A stretch of DNA of 64,000 bases from Eubacterium sp. (GCA_017430325.1 JAFRNE010000032.1:1-64000), one strand, 5' to 3'; shown: positions 55,310 to 64,000, counted from the stretch's first letter. Translations and numbers: made by a program. Notes: generated from the sequence alone by a model not told the origin.

Positions 55310-56206
55310 TTACAGTCCATATAACAACTTCTCGATACTTATTATATCTTCGTGGTCTTTATACCATGTATACAGCTTTGAAACAGAATTACTAAAATCC
55401 TCAAGTGAATAGTCACTTATCTCATTCATCAGTCTTTCGTTTGAAGCTGTATATTCGTTTGCCAGGCCTTCATTACATACATATACCGGCAGATTCTTAC
55501 AGCTGACTTTTTTAACTGTTTCCGCAATTTCTGTCAAACGTACCCTTCGTCCCGAGCAAATATTATATGAATGAAATGCCGGTTTATCGATCCTAATAAA
55601 CCTATCCACCAATCTACAAAAATCATCGATGTATAAATAATCAAAATACACATCACGCCTGATTGTGATCGGCAGATCCTTTAATGCCTTACAGCATGCT
55701 CCGGAAATAAATGTCGTTACCCAGTTTTCATACTTTCCAAAAAGTCCGAAAACTCTAAGATTATAAATATTAGGATACATATCTGCGTCGATCTCCCGAC
55801 CTATAATGTATTTAGCATATCCATAATCTGTCACCGGAATCGTATTACCAATCTCATCCTCGGTAACGGAACAGATTGGAAACCTCTTATCATATTCTGC
55901 ACCTGATCCAAAATAGATCATTTTTCCACAACTTTTGCTGAATTTTGCAAGGTTGTGAAACATTCGGAGGTCATATTCGAGTTCCTTTTCGGCTTTCTTA
56001 TTAACTCCAACTCTCGGATTATATATCGATGCATTTATAATGACATCATACCAATTATCTGAAATAAAGCTTTTAACAGCTTCTTCATCTATAAGATTTA
56101 GTTCCTGGCTTCCTGCTGCCGATAATTCAATGTCTTCCTTTTTTTCAAAGTATTCACATAGATTTCTGCCGATAAAGCCATTCTTTCCTAAAACTAATAC
56201 TTTCAT
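55310..56206 (-). CDS. NAD-dependent epimerase/reductase (extended SDR)
   Basis: 298 residues from the ATG at 56206 (AGGTGG 11 bases upstream; the codons further upstream overlap rfbF). KVLVLGKNGFIGRNLCEYF is the nucleotide site, VIINASIYNP and MIYFGSGAEYD the strand motifs, and DYGYAKYIIGREI the Tyr/Lys pair. It directly follows rfbF and precedes the ThDP gene, so it is the best candidate for the 4-keto reductase or side-chain reductase of the dideoxy-sugar branch (RfbJ/Prt or YerF-like role). The exact step is inference. Confidence 0.85.
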   Translation of the reverse strand: MKVLVLGKNGFIGRNLCEYFEKKEDIELSAAGSQELNLIDEEAVKSFISDNWYDVIINASIYNPRVGVNKKAEKELEYDLRMFHNLAKFSKSCGKMIYFGSGAEYDKRFPICSVTEDEIGNTIPVTDYGYAKYIIGREIDADMYPNIYNLRVFGLFGKYENWVTTFISGACCKALKDLPITIRRDVYFDYLYIDDFCRLVDRFIRIDKPAFHSYNICSGRRVRLTEIAETVKKVSCKNLPVYVCNEGLANEYTASNERLMNEISDYSLEDFSNSVSKLYTWYKDHEDIISIEKLLYGL

Positions 56207-56229
56207 TTTATTATCTATCCACCTAAAGT

Positions 56230-57006
56230 CTAATCCCACTTTTTCCAAGAAGCGTGACCTTCCGACCACAGCTTTTCAAGAATATCCTTTTCTCTCTTGG
56301 TGTCCATACACTGCCAGTAACCGCTATGCTTATATGACATAAGCTGGCCTTCTTCAGCCAGTTTTACAAGGGTTTCACGTTCAAGTACCGTATCATCCCC
56401 ATCAATATAATCAAACACCTCCGGTTCAAATACCATATAGCCCGCGTTGATCGGGCTTCCGTCGATGGCGCTCTTCTCACGGAAAGAGCGGACAGCGTTG
56501 TCGCCGCCGATATCAAGGACACCCTTCTGCTGCTCGATGATCACAGAGGTAAGAGTTGCGATCTTACCGTGTGATTCATGGAACTTGAGAAGTGCATTCA
56601 TATCTACGTCGCAGACACCGTCACCGTAGGTAAGCATGAAACGCTCATTTCCGATGTATTTCTGTATCCTCTTAACACGGCCGCCGGTCATTGTGTGAAG
56701 TCCGGTATTTACGACCGTGACCTTCCACGGCTCCGTGTGCTTGTCATGGATTATCATTTTGTTATCTTCTGTGAAATCAAAAGTGATGTCCGAGGTGTGA
56801 AGGAAATAATCAGCAAACCACTCCTTGATGACATGCTGCTTATAGCCCGCACAAACCACGAACTCATTGAAACCATAATAAGAATATTCCTTCATAATAT
56901 GCCAGAGAATAGGCATACCGCCGATCTTGATCATCGGCTTTGGAACATATTCAGACTCTTCGGAGATTCTCGTTCCGAAACCTCCCGCAAGTAATACTAC
57001 CTTCAT
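56230..57006 (-). CDS. rfbF: Glucose-1-phosphate cytidylyltransferase
   Basis: 258 residues, family length. It makes CDP-glucose from CTP and glucose-1-phosphate, the first step to CDP-linked 3,6-dideoxyhexoses. Characteristic: VVLLAGGFGTRISEESEYVPKP, GGMPILWHIMKEYSYYGF, LTYGDGVCDVD, and GYWQCMDTKRE at the end. GGGGTGA lies seven bases before the ATG. First gene of the long minus-strand glycan operon that runs to 43.9 kb. Its codon usage resembles the housekeeping genes more than the AT-rich genes after it. Confidence 0.96.
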   Translation of the reverse strand: MKVVLLAGGFGTRISEESEYVPKPMIKIGGMPILWHIMKEYSYYGFNEFVVCAGYKQHVIKEWFADYFLHTSDITFDFTEDNKMIIHDKHTEPWKVTVVNTGLHTMTGGRVKRIQKYIGNERFMLTYGDGVCDVDMNALLKFHESHGKIATLTSVIIEQQKGVLDIGGDNAVRSFREKSAIDGSPINAGYMVFEPEVFDYIDGDDTVLERETLVKLAEEGQLMSYKHSGYWQCMDTKREKDILEKLWSEGHASWKKWD

Positions 57007-57086
57007 ATTTCAGTCACCCCAATATATATTTTATATATATGATATAATACGAATTGTTCCATAGCTTCGCTATTCTCGCAATCCTA

Positions 57087-58124
57087 TTATATCATGTAGT
57101 ACCAAGCATCTCCCATATCCATCTCATTTGCTTCAACCTTATGGCCGCCCTTGATCGTCAGCTCCTGGTTTTTGATGCTGACCCTCGAGCCCGCCTTGAT
57201 GGATGATGTGATAAATGCATTACCGCCAATAACTGCGCCCTCGCCGATGACGGTCTCGCCGCCAAGGATAGACGCTCCTGAATAAATCGTAACGTGATCC
57301 TCGATGGTCGGATGTCTCTTTGCTCCGCGAAGGCCCTGGCCTGCACTGGTTGAAAGAGCACCGATGGTTACGCCCTGATATATCTTCACATGTTCGCCGA
57401 TGATTGATGTCTCTCCGACAACAACACCGGTTCCATGATCGATCATAAGATATTTTCCGATGGTCGCACCCGGATGAATATCGATTCCTGTACGGCTGTG
57501 CGCATATTCCGTCATAATTCTCGGAATAAGCGGAACATCCAGCAGGTAAAGCTCATGCGCAATACGATTGATGACCGTCGCACGAAGTCCCGGATAGGAA
57601 AGAACTATCTCCTCCTTATCAAACGCCGCCGGGTCACCCTCGAAGGTCGCCTGAATATCCGTATCGGCGTATTCTCTGATCTTCGGGATCTGCTTGAAGA
57701 ACTTGAGCGTCAGCTCCTCAGCCATATCACTGAGCTCCTCATAGGTGTAACCCTTACGTGCATCTGTCTCACTCTTATTCTGAGCATCATCACCCTTCAG
57801 CGTCTCCGCATCGCCTGCCGCCGTACTCTGCGCATCTCTATCCAGCCTGTGCTGCAGTGCGATCTTTATCTGCTTCCTGAGGTTATAGATAACGTCCTCG
57901 ATAAGCACCGACAATCTGTAGTTATCGTTGTAGCTCTTGTAGACCTTACTCCTGTAATACCCCGGAAATATGATATGCATCAGCTTATTCAGGATATCGA
58001 CTACCGCATCCTTATCCGGCTGCCCGTCTATATTTCTTTTATCAATATCGCGGTCCCCCTCATAGTCCTTCAGGATATCATCCACGATCTGTTTAACTTC
58101 TGATTTTAATCTCTGCTCTTCCAA
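57087..58124 (-). CDS. cysE: Serine O-acetyltransferase
   Basis: 345 residues from a TTG at 58124, chosen because AGAGGA lies six bases upstream; a GTG at 58154 is an alternative. It acetylates serine with acetyl-CoA for cysteine synthesis. Left-handed beta-helix hexapeptide repeats with the CysE signature are clear: GIDIHPGATIGKYLMIDHG, VVGETSIIGEHVKIYQGVTIGALS, KRHPTIEDHVTIYSGASILGG. The N-terminal alpha domain is long (about 200 residues, with a variable Asp/Ala-rich stretch), as in other clostridial forms. Confidence 0.93.
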   Translation of the reverse strand: MEEQRLKSEVKQIVDDILKDYEGDRDIDKRNIDGQPDKDAVVDILNKLMHIIFPGYYRSKVYKSYNDNYRLSVLIEDVIYNLRKQIKIALQHRLDRDAQSTAAGDAETLKGDDAQNKSETDARKGYTYEELSDMAEELTLKFFKQIPKIREYADTDIQATFEGDPAAFDKEEIVLSYPGLRATVINRIAHELYLLDVPLIPRIMTEYAHSRTGIDIHPGATIGKYLMIDHGTGVVVGETSIIGEHVKIYQGVTIGALSTSAGQGLRGAKRHPTIEDHVTIYSGASILGGETVIGEGAVIGGNAFITSSIKAGSRVSIKNQELTIKGGHKVEANEMDMGDAWYYMI

Positions 58125-58263
58125 ATCTGTTCCTCTTGGTGTGATCTTCCACACATATCAGTACAAACAATGTTACTCTTCTATTAACGCCCGAGAAGTT
58201 TACAATTCTCTCTGCCCGGCTTGTCGCCGGCATCAATAAAAAAGCAGACTTCCCCATCTACAA

Positions 58264-58292
58264 AATATACCATTTTACAGCGTATTTTTCAA
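58264..58292 (-). promoter_or_regulatory. Promoter of cysE
   Basis: Minus strand: TTGAAA, 17 bases, TATATT. It lies about 140 bases before the start codon. No T-box or other riboswitch is recognised in the leader. Confidence 0.6.
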
Positions 58293-58355
58293 TGAATTAT
58301 TACTCACGCACGCCTTTACCCATGTCTGTCAAAACACCCGGAATATCCGTCACAC

Positions 58356-58392
58356 ATAAAAAATCACGCAGACTATATTCTTCTGCGTGATT
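58356..58392 (-). terminator. Intrinsic terminator of the symporter gene
   Basis: AATCACGCAGA and TCTGCGTGATT pair around nine bases, with TTTTTTA on the minus strand; it follows the symporter stop. Confidence 0.92.
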
Positions 58393-58414
58393 TTCTTCTA
58401 AATACATCTCTATA

Positions 58415-59914
58415 TCAGTTTTCGTCCGGCAGAGTCTCCTGCGACTCTTCAACGTCCTCAAACATTGATAACATCGGTTTTATATCTTTATGATGGAACT
58501 TCCTGTCCACATAGTTTTTCGTGCATTTCATAACCTGTGGTGACAGAACCAGTACACCTATAAGGTTAGGTATCATCATAAGTCCGTTGAAGGTGTCTGA
58601 AATATCCCATGCAAGCTGGGCCTCCAGTATTGATCCTGCCAGAACGATGAAAACGAAAACTATACGATAAACAAGAATCTTACTTGTTCCGAAAAGATAC
58701 TCGAAAGCCTTGCTGCCGTAATGGCTCCATCCGAGAACCGTTGAGTAAGCAAAGAGCAGTATTGCAAGTGCGATAAAGACTGAACCCGGCTTTCCGAAGT
58801 GCTGCTCAAAAGCATAGCTCATCAGAGCATCCTTACCAACCTCTGCGCCCTTTTCTGTAAGAAGACCTGTATCAAGATTAACAGCACCGCTGCTGAGTAT
58901 AGTCAGAGCTGTCAGCGTACATACAATGATAGTATCCGCAAATACTTCGAAGATACCCCACATACCCTGTCTTACAGGTTCCTTAACATTTGAGCTTGAA
59001 TGAACCATTACTGAAGAACCAAGACCTGCCTCATTCGAGAAAACACCTCTCTTCATACCCCATTCCATAGCAAGTGCAATACCTGATCCGACAGTTCCGC
59101 CGGCTGCACTCTTCAGATTAAATGCGCCCTTAAATATAGATTCAAATACAGCAGGGATCGTGCTGATATTCATACCGATTATGATAAAAGTTCCGAGAAG
59201 GAAAAGGATAACCATTGTAGGAACAAGCTTTTCCGTGATCGTAGCGATTCTCTTAATTCCGCCTACAACAACCAGACCTACTGCGAAGAAAAGGAAAATA
59301 CCGATTGCAATGCTTGGAATCTTGACTGTATGCCTTACATTTTTAACCATGGCATTTACCTGGCTCATATTTCCGATTCCGAAAGAAGCAAGTATGCAGA
59401 AGCATGAGAAAAGTACTGCCAGGACAGCTCCGATCTTCTTACAATTCTTCTTTGCTCCAAGACCGTCACGGAGATAATACATCGCACCTCCGCACCATTC
59501 ACCGTCCTTGTTCTTCCTTCTGTAAAGGATACCAAGAACATTTTCTGAATAGTTAGTCATCATTCCGAAGAAAGCGATGACCCACATCCAAAATACAGCT
59601 CCGGGTCCACCGAGTGCGATGGCACCGGCAACACCTACGATATTTCCGGTTCCGACTGTAGCCGCAAGAGCAGTACAAAGGGACTGGAACTGAGATATGG
59701 TCTTGTCCTTTGTGTGAGTTCTTACGTGTTTATCACCGAAAATAGCACCTATCGTATGTTTCATCCAGTAACCGAAATGAGTTATCTGGAAAAACTTAGT
59801 CAGAAGCGTCATGAGCACTCCGACAAATGCAAGCAGTACAAGAGCCGGCCAGCCCCAGACTGCGTCATTTACCGTCGCATTTATATCAGTGATCGCATCA
59901 ATAAATCCCTTCAT
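58415..59914 (-). CDS. Alanine/glycine:cation symporter (AGCS family)
   Basis: 499 residues, about ten helices. It imports alanine or glycine with Na+ or H+. Family blocks: ALAATVGTGNIVGVAGAIALGGPGAVFWMW, YRRKNKDGEWCGGAMYYL, GVFSNEAGLGSSVMVHS and GWSHYGSKAFEYLFG. A short hydrophilic C-terminus. Stand-alone gene with its own terminator. Confidence 0.95.
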   Translation of the reverse strand: MKGFIDAITDINATVNDAVWGWPALVLLAFVGVLMTLLTKFFQITHFGYWMKHTIGAIFGDKHVRTHTKDKTISQFQSLCTALAATVGTGNIVGVAGAIALGGPGAVFWMWVIAFFGMMTNYSENVLGILYRRKNKDGEWCGGAMYYLRDGLGAKKNCKKIGAVLAVLFSCFCILASFGIGNMSQVNAMVKNVRHTVKIPSIAIGIFLFFAVGLVVVGGIKRIATITEKLVPTMVILFLLGTFIIIGMNISTIPAVFESIFKGAFNLKSAAGGTVGSGIALAMEWGMKRGVFSNEAGLGSSVMVHSSSNVKEPVRQGMWGIFEVFADTIIVCTLTALTILSSGAVNLDTGLLTEKGAEVGKDALMSYAFEQHFGKPGSVFIALAILLFAYSTVLGWSHYGSKAFEYLFGTSKILVYRIVFVFIVLAGSILEAQLAWDISDTFNGLMMIPNLIGVLVLSPQVMKCTKNYVDRKFHHKDIKPMLSMFEDVEESQETLPDEN

Positions 59915-60016
59915 TTTTTCATTATCCTCTCATTATTTCTTTTCCTGATCGAGCATCCGCACACCATTCCAACGTGATCCGACGGATCCTGAGCACCTGC
60001 CACTAATATAGCATCA

Positions 60017-60832
60017 TCAGAACCCCGGATTGATCTGTCCGGACAAACCTCCCGCGATAACAAGTATCGCGATAATCATCGGGATCATTGCTCCGGCCAT
60101 GATCCACCAGGCACTGATCTTCTCTTTTTCCTTCGTACTCTGAGCTCTGAACTCCTCCAGATTCGAAAACCTGTGCATATCATCCATATCATTCTTGGTA
60201 TAGGACGCCATGATATGATCCGCCTTCACCTTATTTCCCTTACTGTACAGTACGCCGGTATAATGCGTATCAACTTTGTCCAGTCTTCCGAAAAGCCTGT
60301 CATATTCAGCTATCTTATACCTCAGGAATTTTCGCTCATCATTCAAGGTTATAACATGGTATCTCTCTCTGTCGTCATCAAGCTCATGTGCCGGATTAGT
60401 AAGCATTTTATACAAATACATCTGCTTCAGCAGATTAACCGTGAAAGGAATCGCCACAAGAACCGCTCCTATAGCGATACCAAACAGCAGAGCAAAATGC
60501 ATGAACGCCAGAAAGCCCTTGAAGGTACTTTTGAAATCCGTAATGATCCCAAACAAATATTTCACAAGCAGATCCATAACGATCATCCCGACATATAATC
60601 CAAGGAGCAGCGCTGCGTGCTTCATGTTGCTTTTCAGCTCCCTCTCTCTTACGTAGGTATTCTTATACTGAAGCTCATACTCTTCCTTCAGCTGCCTTCC
60701 GATCTGATAAAGCCGAAGTATCTCGCCATAATCATTCGGACCGGAGTCATCGAAGAAAAAGCTGTTCTGTCCCGCATCACTGACCAGCTTCTCAACGTCA
60801 ATATTCGCATCACTCTTCAATTCGTATGCCAT
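60017..60832 (-). CDS. Unknown protein with three membrane helices
   Basis: 271 residues, not recognised. A charged N-terminal helical part is followed by two helices (AALLLGLYVGMIVMDLLVKYLF, FALLFGIAIGAVLVAIPFTV), a soluble loop of about 100 residues (LNDERKFLRYKIAEYDRLFGRLDKVD), and a C-terminal helix (WWIMAGAMIPMIIAILVIAGG). No catalytic motif. It sits between thrS and the symporter on the same strand. Confidence 0.75.
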   Translation of the reverse strand: MAYELKSDANIDVEKLVSDAGQNSFFFDDSGPNDYGEILRLYQIGRQLKEEYELQYKNTYVRERELKSNMKHAALLLGLYVGMIVMDLLVKYLFGIITDFKSTFKGFLAFMHFALLFGIAIGAVLVAIPFTVNLLKQMYLYKMLTNPAHELDDDRERYHVITLNDERKFLRYKIAEYDRLFGRLDKVDTHYTGVLYSKGNKVKADHIMASYTKNDMDDMHRFSNLEEFRAQSTKEKEKISAWWIMAGAMIPMIIAILVIAGGLSGQINPGF

Positions 60833-60923
60833 AACCTGATCCTCCGATCTTCAATCGCAGTTTTACCTTCACGTATTCCTAAGTATACCTGATACAGCCA
60901 TTATTATCCGATATGGTTGAATA

Positions 60924-62747
60924 TCAGAACTCTTCAATAAGCTCGAGTGTGTACTCTGTATTCTGCTTTCTACATATCTCAACAAACTTCTCAAGCGGAA
61001 CACCGTTTGCCTGCTTGTTTCCTCTGATGTTTATAGAAACAGTGCCTTCCTCAGCCTCCTTGTCACCAAGTACGAGGATATATGGCTCTTTAAACTTCTT
61101 GAAGCCCTTGATCTTATTCTTCATATTGTCATCGCTGTAATCAGCCTCTACACGGATACCTGCCGCACGGAGAGTCTTAACAACCTTCTTTGCATACTCA
61201 TTATGCTCTTCTCTGATAGGAACAACACCAACCTGGAACGGAGAGAGCCAGAATGGGAACGCACCCTTGAAGTTCTCGATAAGGATACCGATGAATCTCT
61301 CAAAGGAACCAAATATAGCTCTGTGGATCATAACAGGTCTCTTCTGTGTTCCGTCAGGAGCAACATACTTAAGGTCGAAGTTAAGAGGAAGCTGGAAGTC
61401 AAGCTGGATAGTACCCATCTGCCACTCACGTCCGATACAGTCCTTCATCTTAAGATCGATCTTAGGCCCGTAAAATGCACCGTCGCCTTCATTTATCTCA
61501 TAATTTCCTTCGCCGTATTTCTTATCAAGGATTCTCTTAAGTGAAGCCTCTGCAGCATCCCAAAGCTCAGGAGCACCCATGAAATCATCCGGTCTTGTTG
61601 AAAGCTCTGCAGCATATGTAAGACCAAATGTCTCGTAGATGTATTTTGCGATGTCCATGATGTCGCCGATCTCGTCCTCTATCATATCCTCTGTAAGGAA
61701 AGTATGATCATCGTCCTGGTGGAACATCTGAACACGGAAAAGTCCGTTAAGCTCACCGCTCTTCTCACGTCTGTGAATAACCTGAGTCTCGCTGTAACGG
61801 ATAGGAAGTTCCTTGTAGCTGTGAAGTCCGTTCTTGTAAACATTTATAGCGTTTGGACAGTTCATCGGCTTCATAGCATACTGAATATCTGTATTTATAA
61901 CTTCGTCGCCTGTCTTCTCGTCACTTGAAGCATGTGTAACAAGGAACATATTTTCCTTGTAATGTCCCCAGTGTCCTGAAGTCTCCCAAAGTCTTCTGTG
62001 ATTGATAACAGGTGCAAGGATCTCCTGATAACCGTGCTCCTCGTGGATGCCTCTCCAGAAGTTGAGCATAGCATTGTAAAGCTTGAAGCCTCTTGGAAGC
62101 CAGTAAGGCATACCAGGTGCTGTCTCATCGAACATAAAGAGCTCCTGCTCAGGTCCGATCTTCTTGTGATCGCGCTCCATAGCCTCCTTGATGAATGCAA
62201 GGTGCTCCTTAAGAGCGTTCTTATCAGGAAATACATATACATAGATTCTCTGAAGCTGGTCGCGTGTTTCATCGCCTCTCCAGTATGCGCCTGAAACCGA
62301 CTTGATCTGGAATGCAGCATTCATAAGCTCCTGAGAGTTATCAACGTGAGGTCCGCGGCAGAGATCTACAAAATCATCGCCTGTGTAGTAAAGTGTGAGG
62401 AGTGTATCCTCTGGAAGATCCTGAATAAGCTCCGTCTTAAACTTCTGATCCTTGAATACCTCAAGTGCCTCGGCACGACCGATCTCAACTCTCTTAAAGT
62501 CCTCACGGCGCTTGATGATCTCACGCATCTTATCCTCGATAACCTTGTAATCATCCTTTGTTACAGTTCTTGGAAGTACGAAATCATAGTACATTCCGTC
62601 ATCGATCTGAGGTCCGATAGCATACTGCACATTTTCCTTTCCAAAGATCTCGATAACTGCTTTTGCCAAAATATGTGCCATTGAATGGCGGTAATTTGCG
62701 AGGTAATACTCTCTGTATTCCTCTTTTGACATCTCTTCTTTTGACAT
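60924..62747 (-). CDS. thrS: Threonyl-tRNA synthetase lacking the TGS domain
   Basis: 607 residues. GGAG lies eight bases before the ATG at 62747; a second ATG 15 bases on arises from a small duplication (MSKEEMSKEE). Ordinary ThrS starts with a TGS domain of about 60 residues; here only about 17 residues precede the editing domain. The editing domain is intact (HSMAH, DLCRGPHVDN). Catalytic core: MNCPNAINVYK, RYSETQVIHRREKSGEL, RVQMFHQDDDHTF, and the anticodon-binding domain at the end. A T-box leader upstream regulates it. Confidence 0.95.
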   Translation of the reverse strand: MSKEEMSKEEYREYYLANYRHSMAHILAKAVIEIFGKENVQYAIGPQIDDGMYYDFVLPRTVTKDDYKVIEDKMREIIKRREDFKRVEIGRAEALEVFKDQKFKTELIQDLPEDTLLTLYYTGDDFVDLCRGPHVDNSQELMNAAFQIKSVSGAYWRGDETRDQLQRIYVYVFPDKNALKEHLAFIKEAMERDHKKIGPEQELFMFDETAPGMPYWLPRGFKLYNAMLNFWRGIHEEHGYQEILAPVINHRRLWETSGHWGHYKENMFLVTHASSDEKTGDEVINTDIQYAMKPMNCPNAINVYKNGLHSYKELPIRYSETQVIHRREKSGELNGLFRVQMFHQDDDHTFLTEDMIEDEIGDIMDIAKYIYETFGLTYAAELSTRPDDFMGAPELWDAAEASLKRILDKKYGEGNYEINEGDGAFYGPKIDLKMKDCIGREWQMGTIQLDFQLPLNFDLKYVAPDGTQKRPVMIHRAIFGSFERFIGILIENFKGAFPFWLSPFQVGVVPIREEHNEYAKKVVKTLRAAGIRVEADYSDDNMKNKIKGFKKFKEPYILVLGDKEAEEGTVSINIRGNKQANGVPLEKFVEICRKQNTEYTLELIEEF

Positions 62748-62825
62748 CTCGTTTTCTCCTTTTTTATATTTCGTTAATTGTGTACTTAATAGTTTTGTGT
62801 TGATCACGGCTCATTATCAACACAA

Positions 62826-63215
62826 AAAAGAAAATCCCTCGCACTGTAATAACAGTGCAAGGGACGTGACTTTCATTTCGCGCGGTTCCACCCAGCTTAT
62901 CCATACATATCATCTCTGTTTCAAAATACGTCATCCGGAAAACCCTCTCCGGGCATATCAGAAACACCAAGTCTTCTGTATAGATCTCTCATTATGATTA
63001 TAACGGAATCACCGTACCTGTTTGCAGGTCTCTCCGAGGTAGTTTTCGTGAAGGCTACTCTGCCGGACGCTTCCAGCACCGATCATCTTACAACACGCAG
63101 GAGCATTTTCTCCTTACCGGATCAACAAATATCCATCATTCCGAACACTGTTGATCAATCGGGCGTCTTTCTCTGTGACATTTCACACAGCCTACTCTTC
63201 TCATCATAGATTTAT
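62826..63215 (-). promoter_or_regulatory. T-box riboswitch leader of thrS
   Basis: On the minus strand the T-box GGGTGGAACCGCG lies at 62881-62893. It is followed by a terminator stem (TCCCTTGCACTG / CAGTGCGAGGGA, 62835-62864) and TTTTCTTTTTT. About 140 bases 5' of the T-box, the Stem I specifier region (63034-63046) reads AAAACTACCTCGG, which contains the threonine codons ACT and ACC; I cannot decide which is used. Uncharged tRNA(Thr) would stabilise the antiterminator and allow thrS expression. Confidence 0.9.
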
Positions 63216-63514
63216 TAATATGAGCAACTGCAACAATAATTACAGCCAGACGTTGTCCTGCTTGCAGGGCAGCGGATGTATGTGATTATTGATATAGATT
63301 GCAAAGCAATCCATCATCGAACATTAACTCCGCAGGAGCGTCGGGCGGCTCTGCCGACCGGTTCGACGGCTGAAGTTACGATGAATTATAAAACACAGCA
63401 TCTGAAAAGTAAAGTGTTATCATTCAAAAATAAGGAGAAATAAGAAAACTATCAATTTCTTTAATATTTGTTTGCTTGCTTGATGATACGGCTTAGTAGT
63501 GCCCTGTATTTCTC
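63216..63514. other. Non-coding interval with several hairpins
   Basis: About 300 bases without a gene. Hairpins include CCTGC/GCAGG (near 63260), GATTGC/GCAATC (near 63297) and GTCGG/CCGAC (near 63336). The GC-rich stretch 63330-63375 stands out from AT-rich surroundings. I cannot assign a function. Confidence 0.35.
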
Positions 63515-64000
63515 TTACAGCGGCAGATCCTTCTTCTTAAATACCACTGCGCCTGTCACGAAAGCTGTCAAAGCTATAACTGAAGGGATTATCAGATGTT
63601 CTGCCCAGTCAGCCTTACCAAAAAGAACCGATTCATAATCGTAGAAGGAACATATTGTGGCATATTTCATATCCTTAAGGCCGTCAACTCCCAGCCTTCC
63701 AAACATTGAAAGCATATTTACAAGTATTGATTCTCCCACAAACGCTCCGGCGAGTCCGAGTGAATACTTCGAAGAATTGAAGATTCCCGAAAAAGCCATA
63801 CACACTGCTGCAAGCGTGAGACACACTACAAAGGCCGAGATATTTACTTCTATGATCATCTTTGTTGTTATATTTCCTGCAAGACCTGTATATCCGATTG
63901 TTGCCATGCTTATCGGATTCGATGAATTGATTGCAATATGTGCAAGCGTTTCAATTCCGAACATAAGCGCCAGTGACGCGATCATAAATACCGATTGTGT
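63515..64000 (-). CDS. ABC-2-type transporter permease (C-terminal part, start off window)
   Basis: At least 161 codons, open to the right edge (the codons before the ATG at 63985 are still in frame). Four to five hydrophobic helices; the layout SMATIGYTGLAGNITTKMIIEV, then VCLTLAAVCMAFSGIF, AGAFVGESILVNMLSMFG and a last helix LIIPSVIALTAFVTGAVVFKKKDL with the typical short KKKDL end suits ABC-2-type permeases. The substrate is unknown. Confidence 0.65.
   Translation of the reverse strand, partial: TQSVFMIASLALMFGIETLAHIAINSSNPISMATIGYTGLAGNITTKMIIEVNISAFVVCLTLAAVCMAFSGIFNSSKYSLGLAGAFVGESILVNMLSMFGRLGVDGLKDMKYATICSFYDYESVLFGKADWAEHLIIPSVIALTAFVTGAVVFKKKDLPL

Overview
The window reads as a low-to-mid-GC, Gram-positive, strictly anaerobic Firmicute, most likely a Lachnospiraceae member of the Butyrivibrio/Pseudobutyrivibrio/Lachnospira type. 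The evidence is fermentative genes (pyruvate formate-lyase, a 2[4Fe-4S] ferredoxin), a T-box-controlled thrS, MecA, an LTA-synthase-like enzyme, NPKTS-type surface sorting, and the Firmicute tmk-holB-ricT-trmN6-rsmI housekeeping cluster. Genus assignment is inference. I see no rRNA, tRNA, CRISPR array, insertion sequence or phage gene.

Layout. 1-7.5 kb: the first 2,509 codons of a giant secreted RHS/YD-repeat protein on the minus strand, running off the left edge. It combines a terpene-cyclase-like alpha-toroid, an internal NPKTS sorting-like motif with a membrane segment, a second signal-peptide-like segment, a transglutaminase-like fold, a C-type lectin domain, Ig-like domains and YD repeats. 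7.5-9.3 kb: ybaK and an unknown membrane protein. 9.3-12.3 kb: a pyruvate formate-lyase split into separate genes: a catalytic subunit with the Cys-Cys pair, a small Cys-bearing partial paralogue of the glycyl-radical domain, and the glycyl-radical domain itself. 12.4-14.7 kb: an RsbU-type phosphatase (divergent from pfl) and a 56-residue ferredoxin. 15.3-21.4 kb: mecA, transketolase, a membrane protein and an LTA-synthase-like enzyme. 21.5-27.8 kb: a two-gene surface system built around a VWA protein. 27.8-39.4 kb: the housekeeping cluster rsmI, AAA ATPase, trmN6, ricT, holB, tmk, GntR/FCD regulator, ispE, a beta-helix protein, an Orn/Lys/Arg decarboxylase and a GNAT pseudogene. 39.5-57 kb: a surface-glycan locus. 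57-64 kb: serine acetyltransferase, an alanine/glycine:cation symporter, an unknown membrane protein, a T-box-controlled TGS-less thrS, and the end of an ABC-2-type permease.

The glycan locus holds rfbF, rfbG and rfbH (CDP-4-keto-3,6-dideoxyhexose), a ThDP enzyme that in this setting resembles YerE (attachment of a two-carbon branch), an SDR reductase, a NeuB/SpsE-type synthase, a fused CMP-sugar synthetase/PseG-like protein, two further dehydrogenases, an MBOAT/SGNH acylation pair, an FkbM methyltransferase, and GtrA-, GtrB- and GT87-type membrane proteins. A coherent reading is a surface glycan carrying a branched 3,6-dideoxy sugar and a nonulosonate-like sugar, loaded through a polyprenyl-phosphate-sugar route. 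Genes at about 42.7-56.2 kb look more AT-rich than their neighbours, which suggests a swapped-in cassette.

Regulation. The same palindrome, TGTATACARTATACA, occurs upstream of the split pfl operon and directly upstream of the ispE-gntR pair. The GntR/FCD protein encoded in the window is therefore a candidate regulator of both. A half-site also lies inside the spacer of a good sigma-A-type promoter for pfl.
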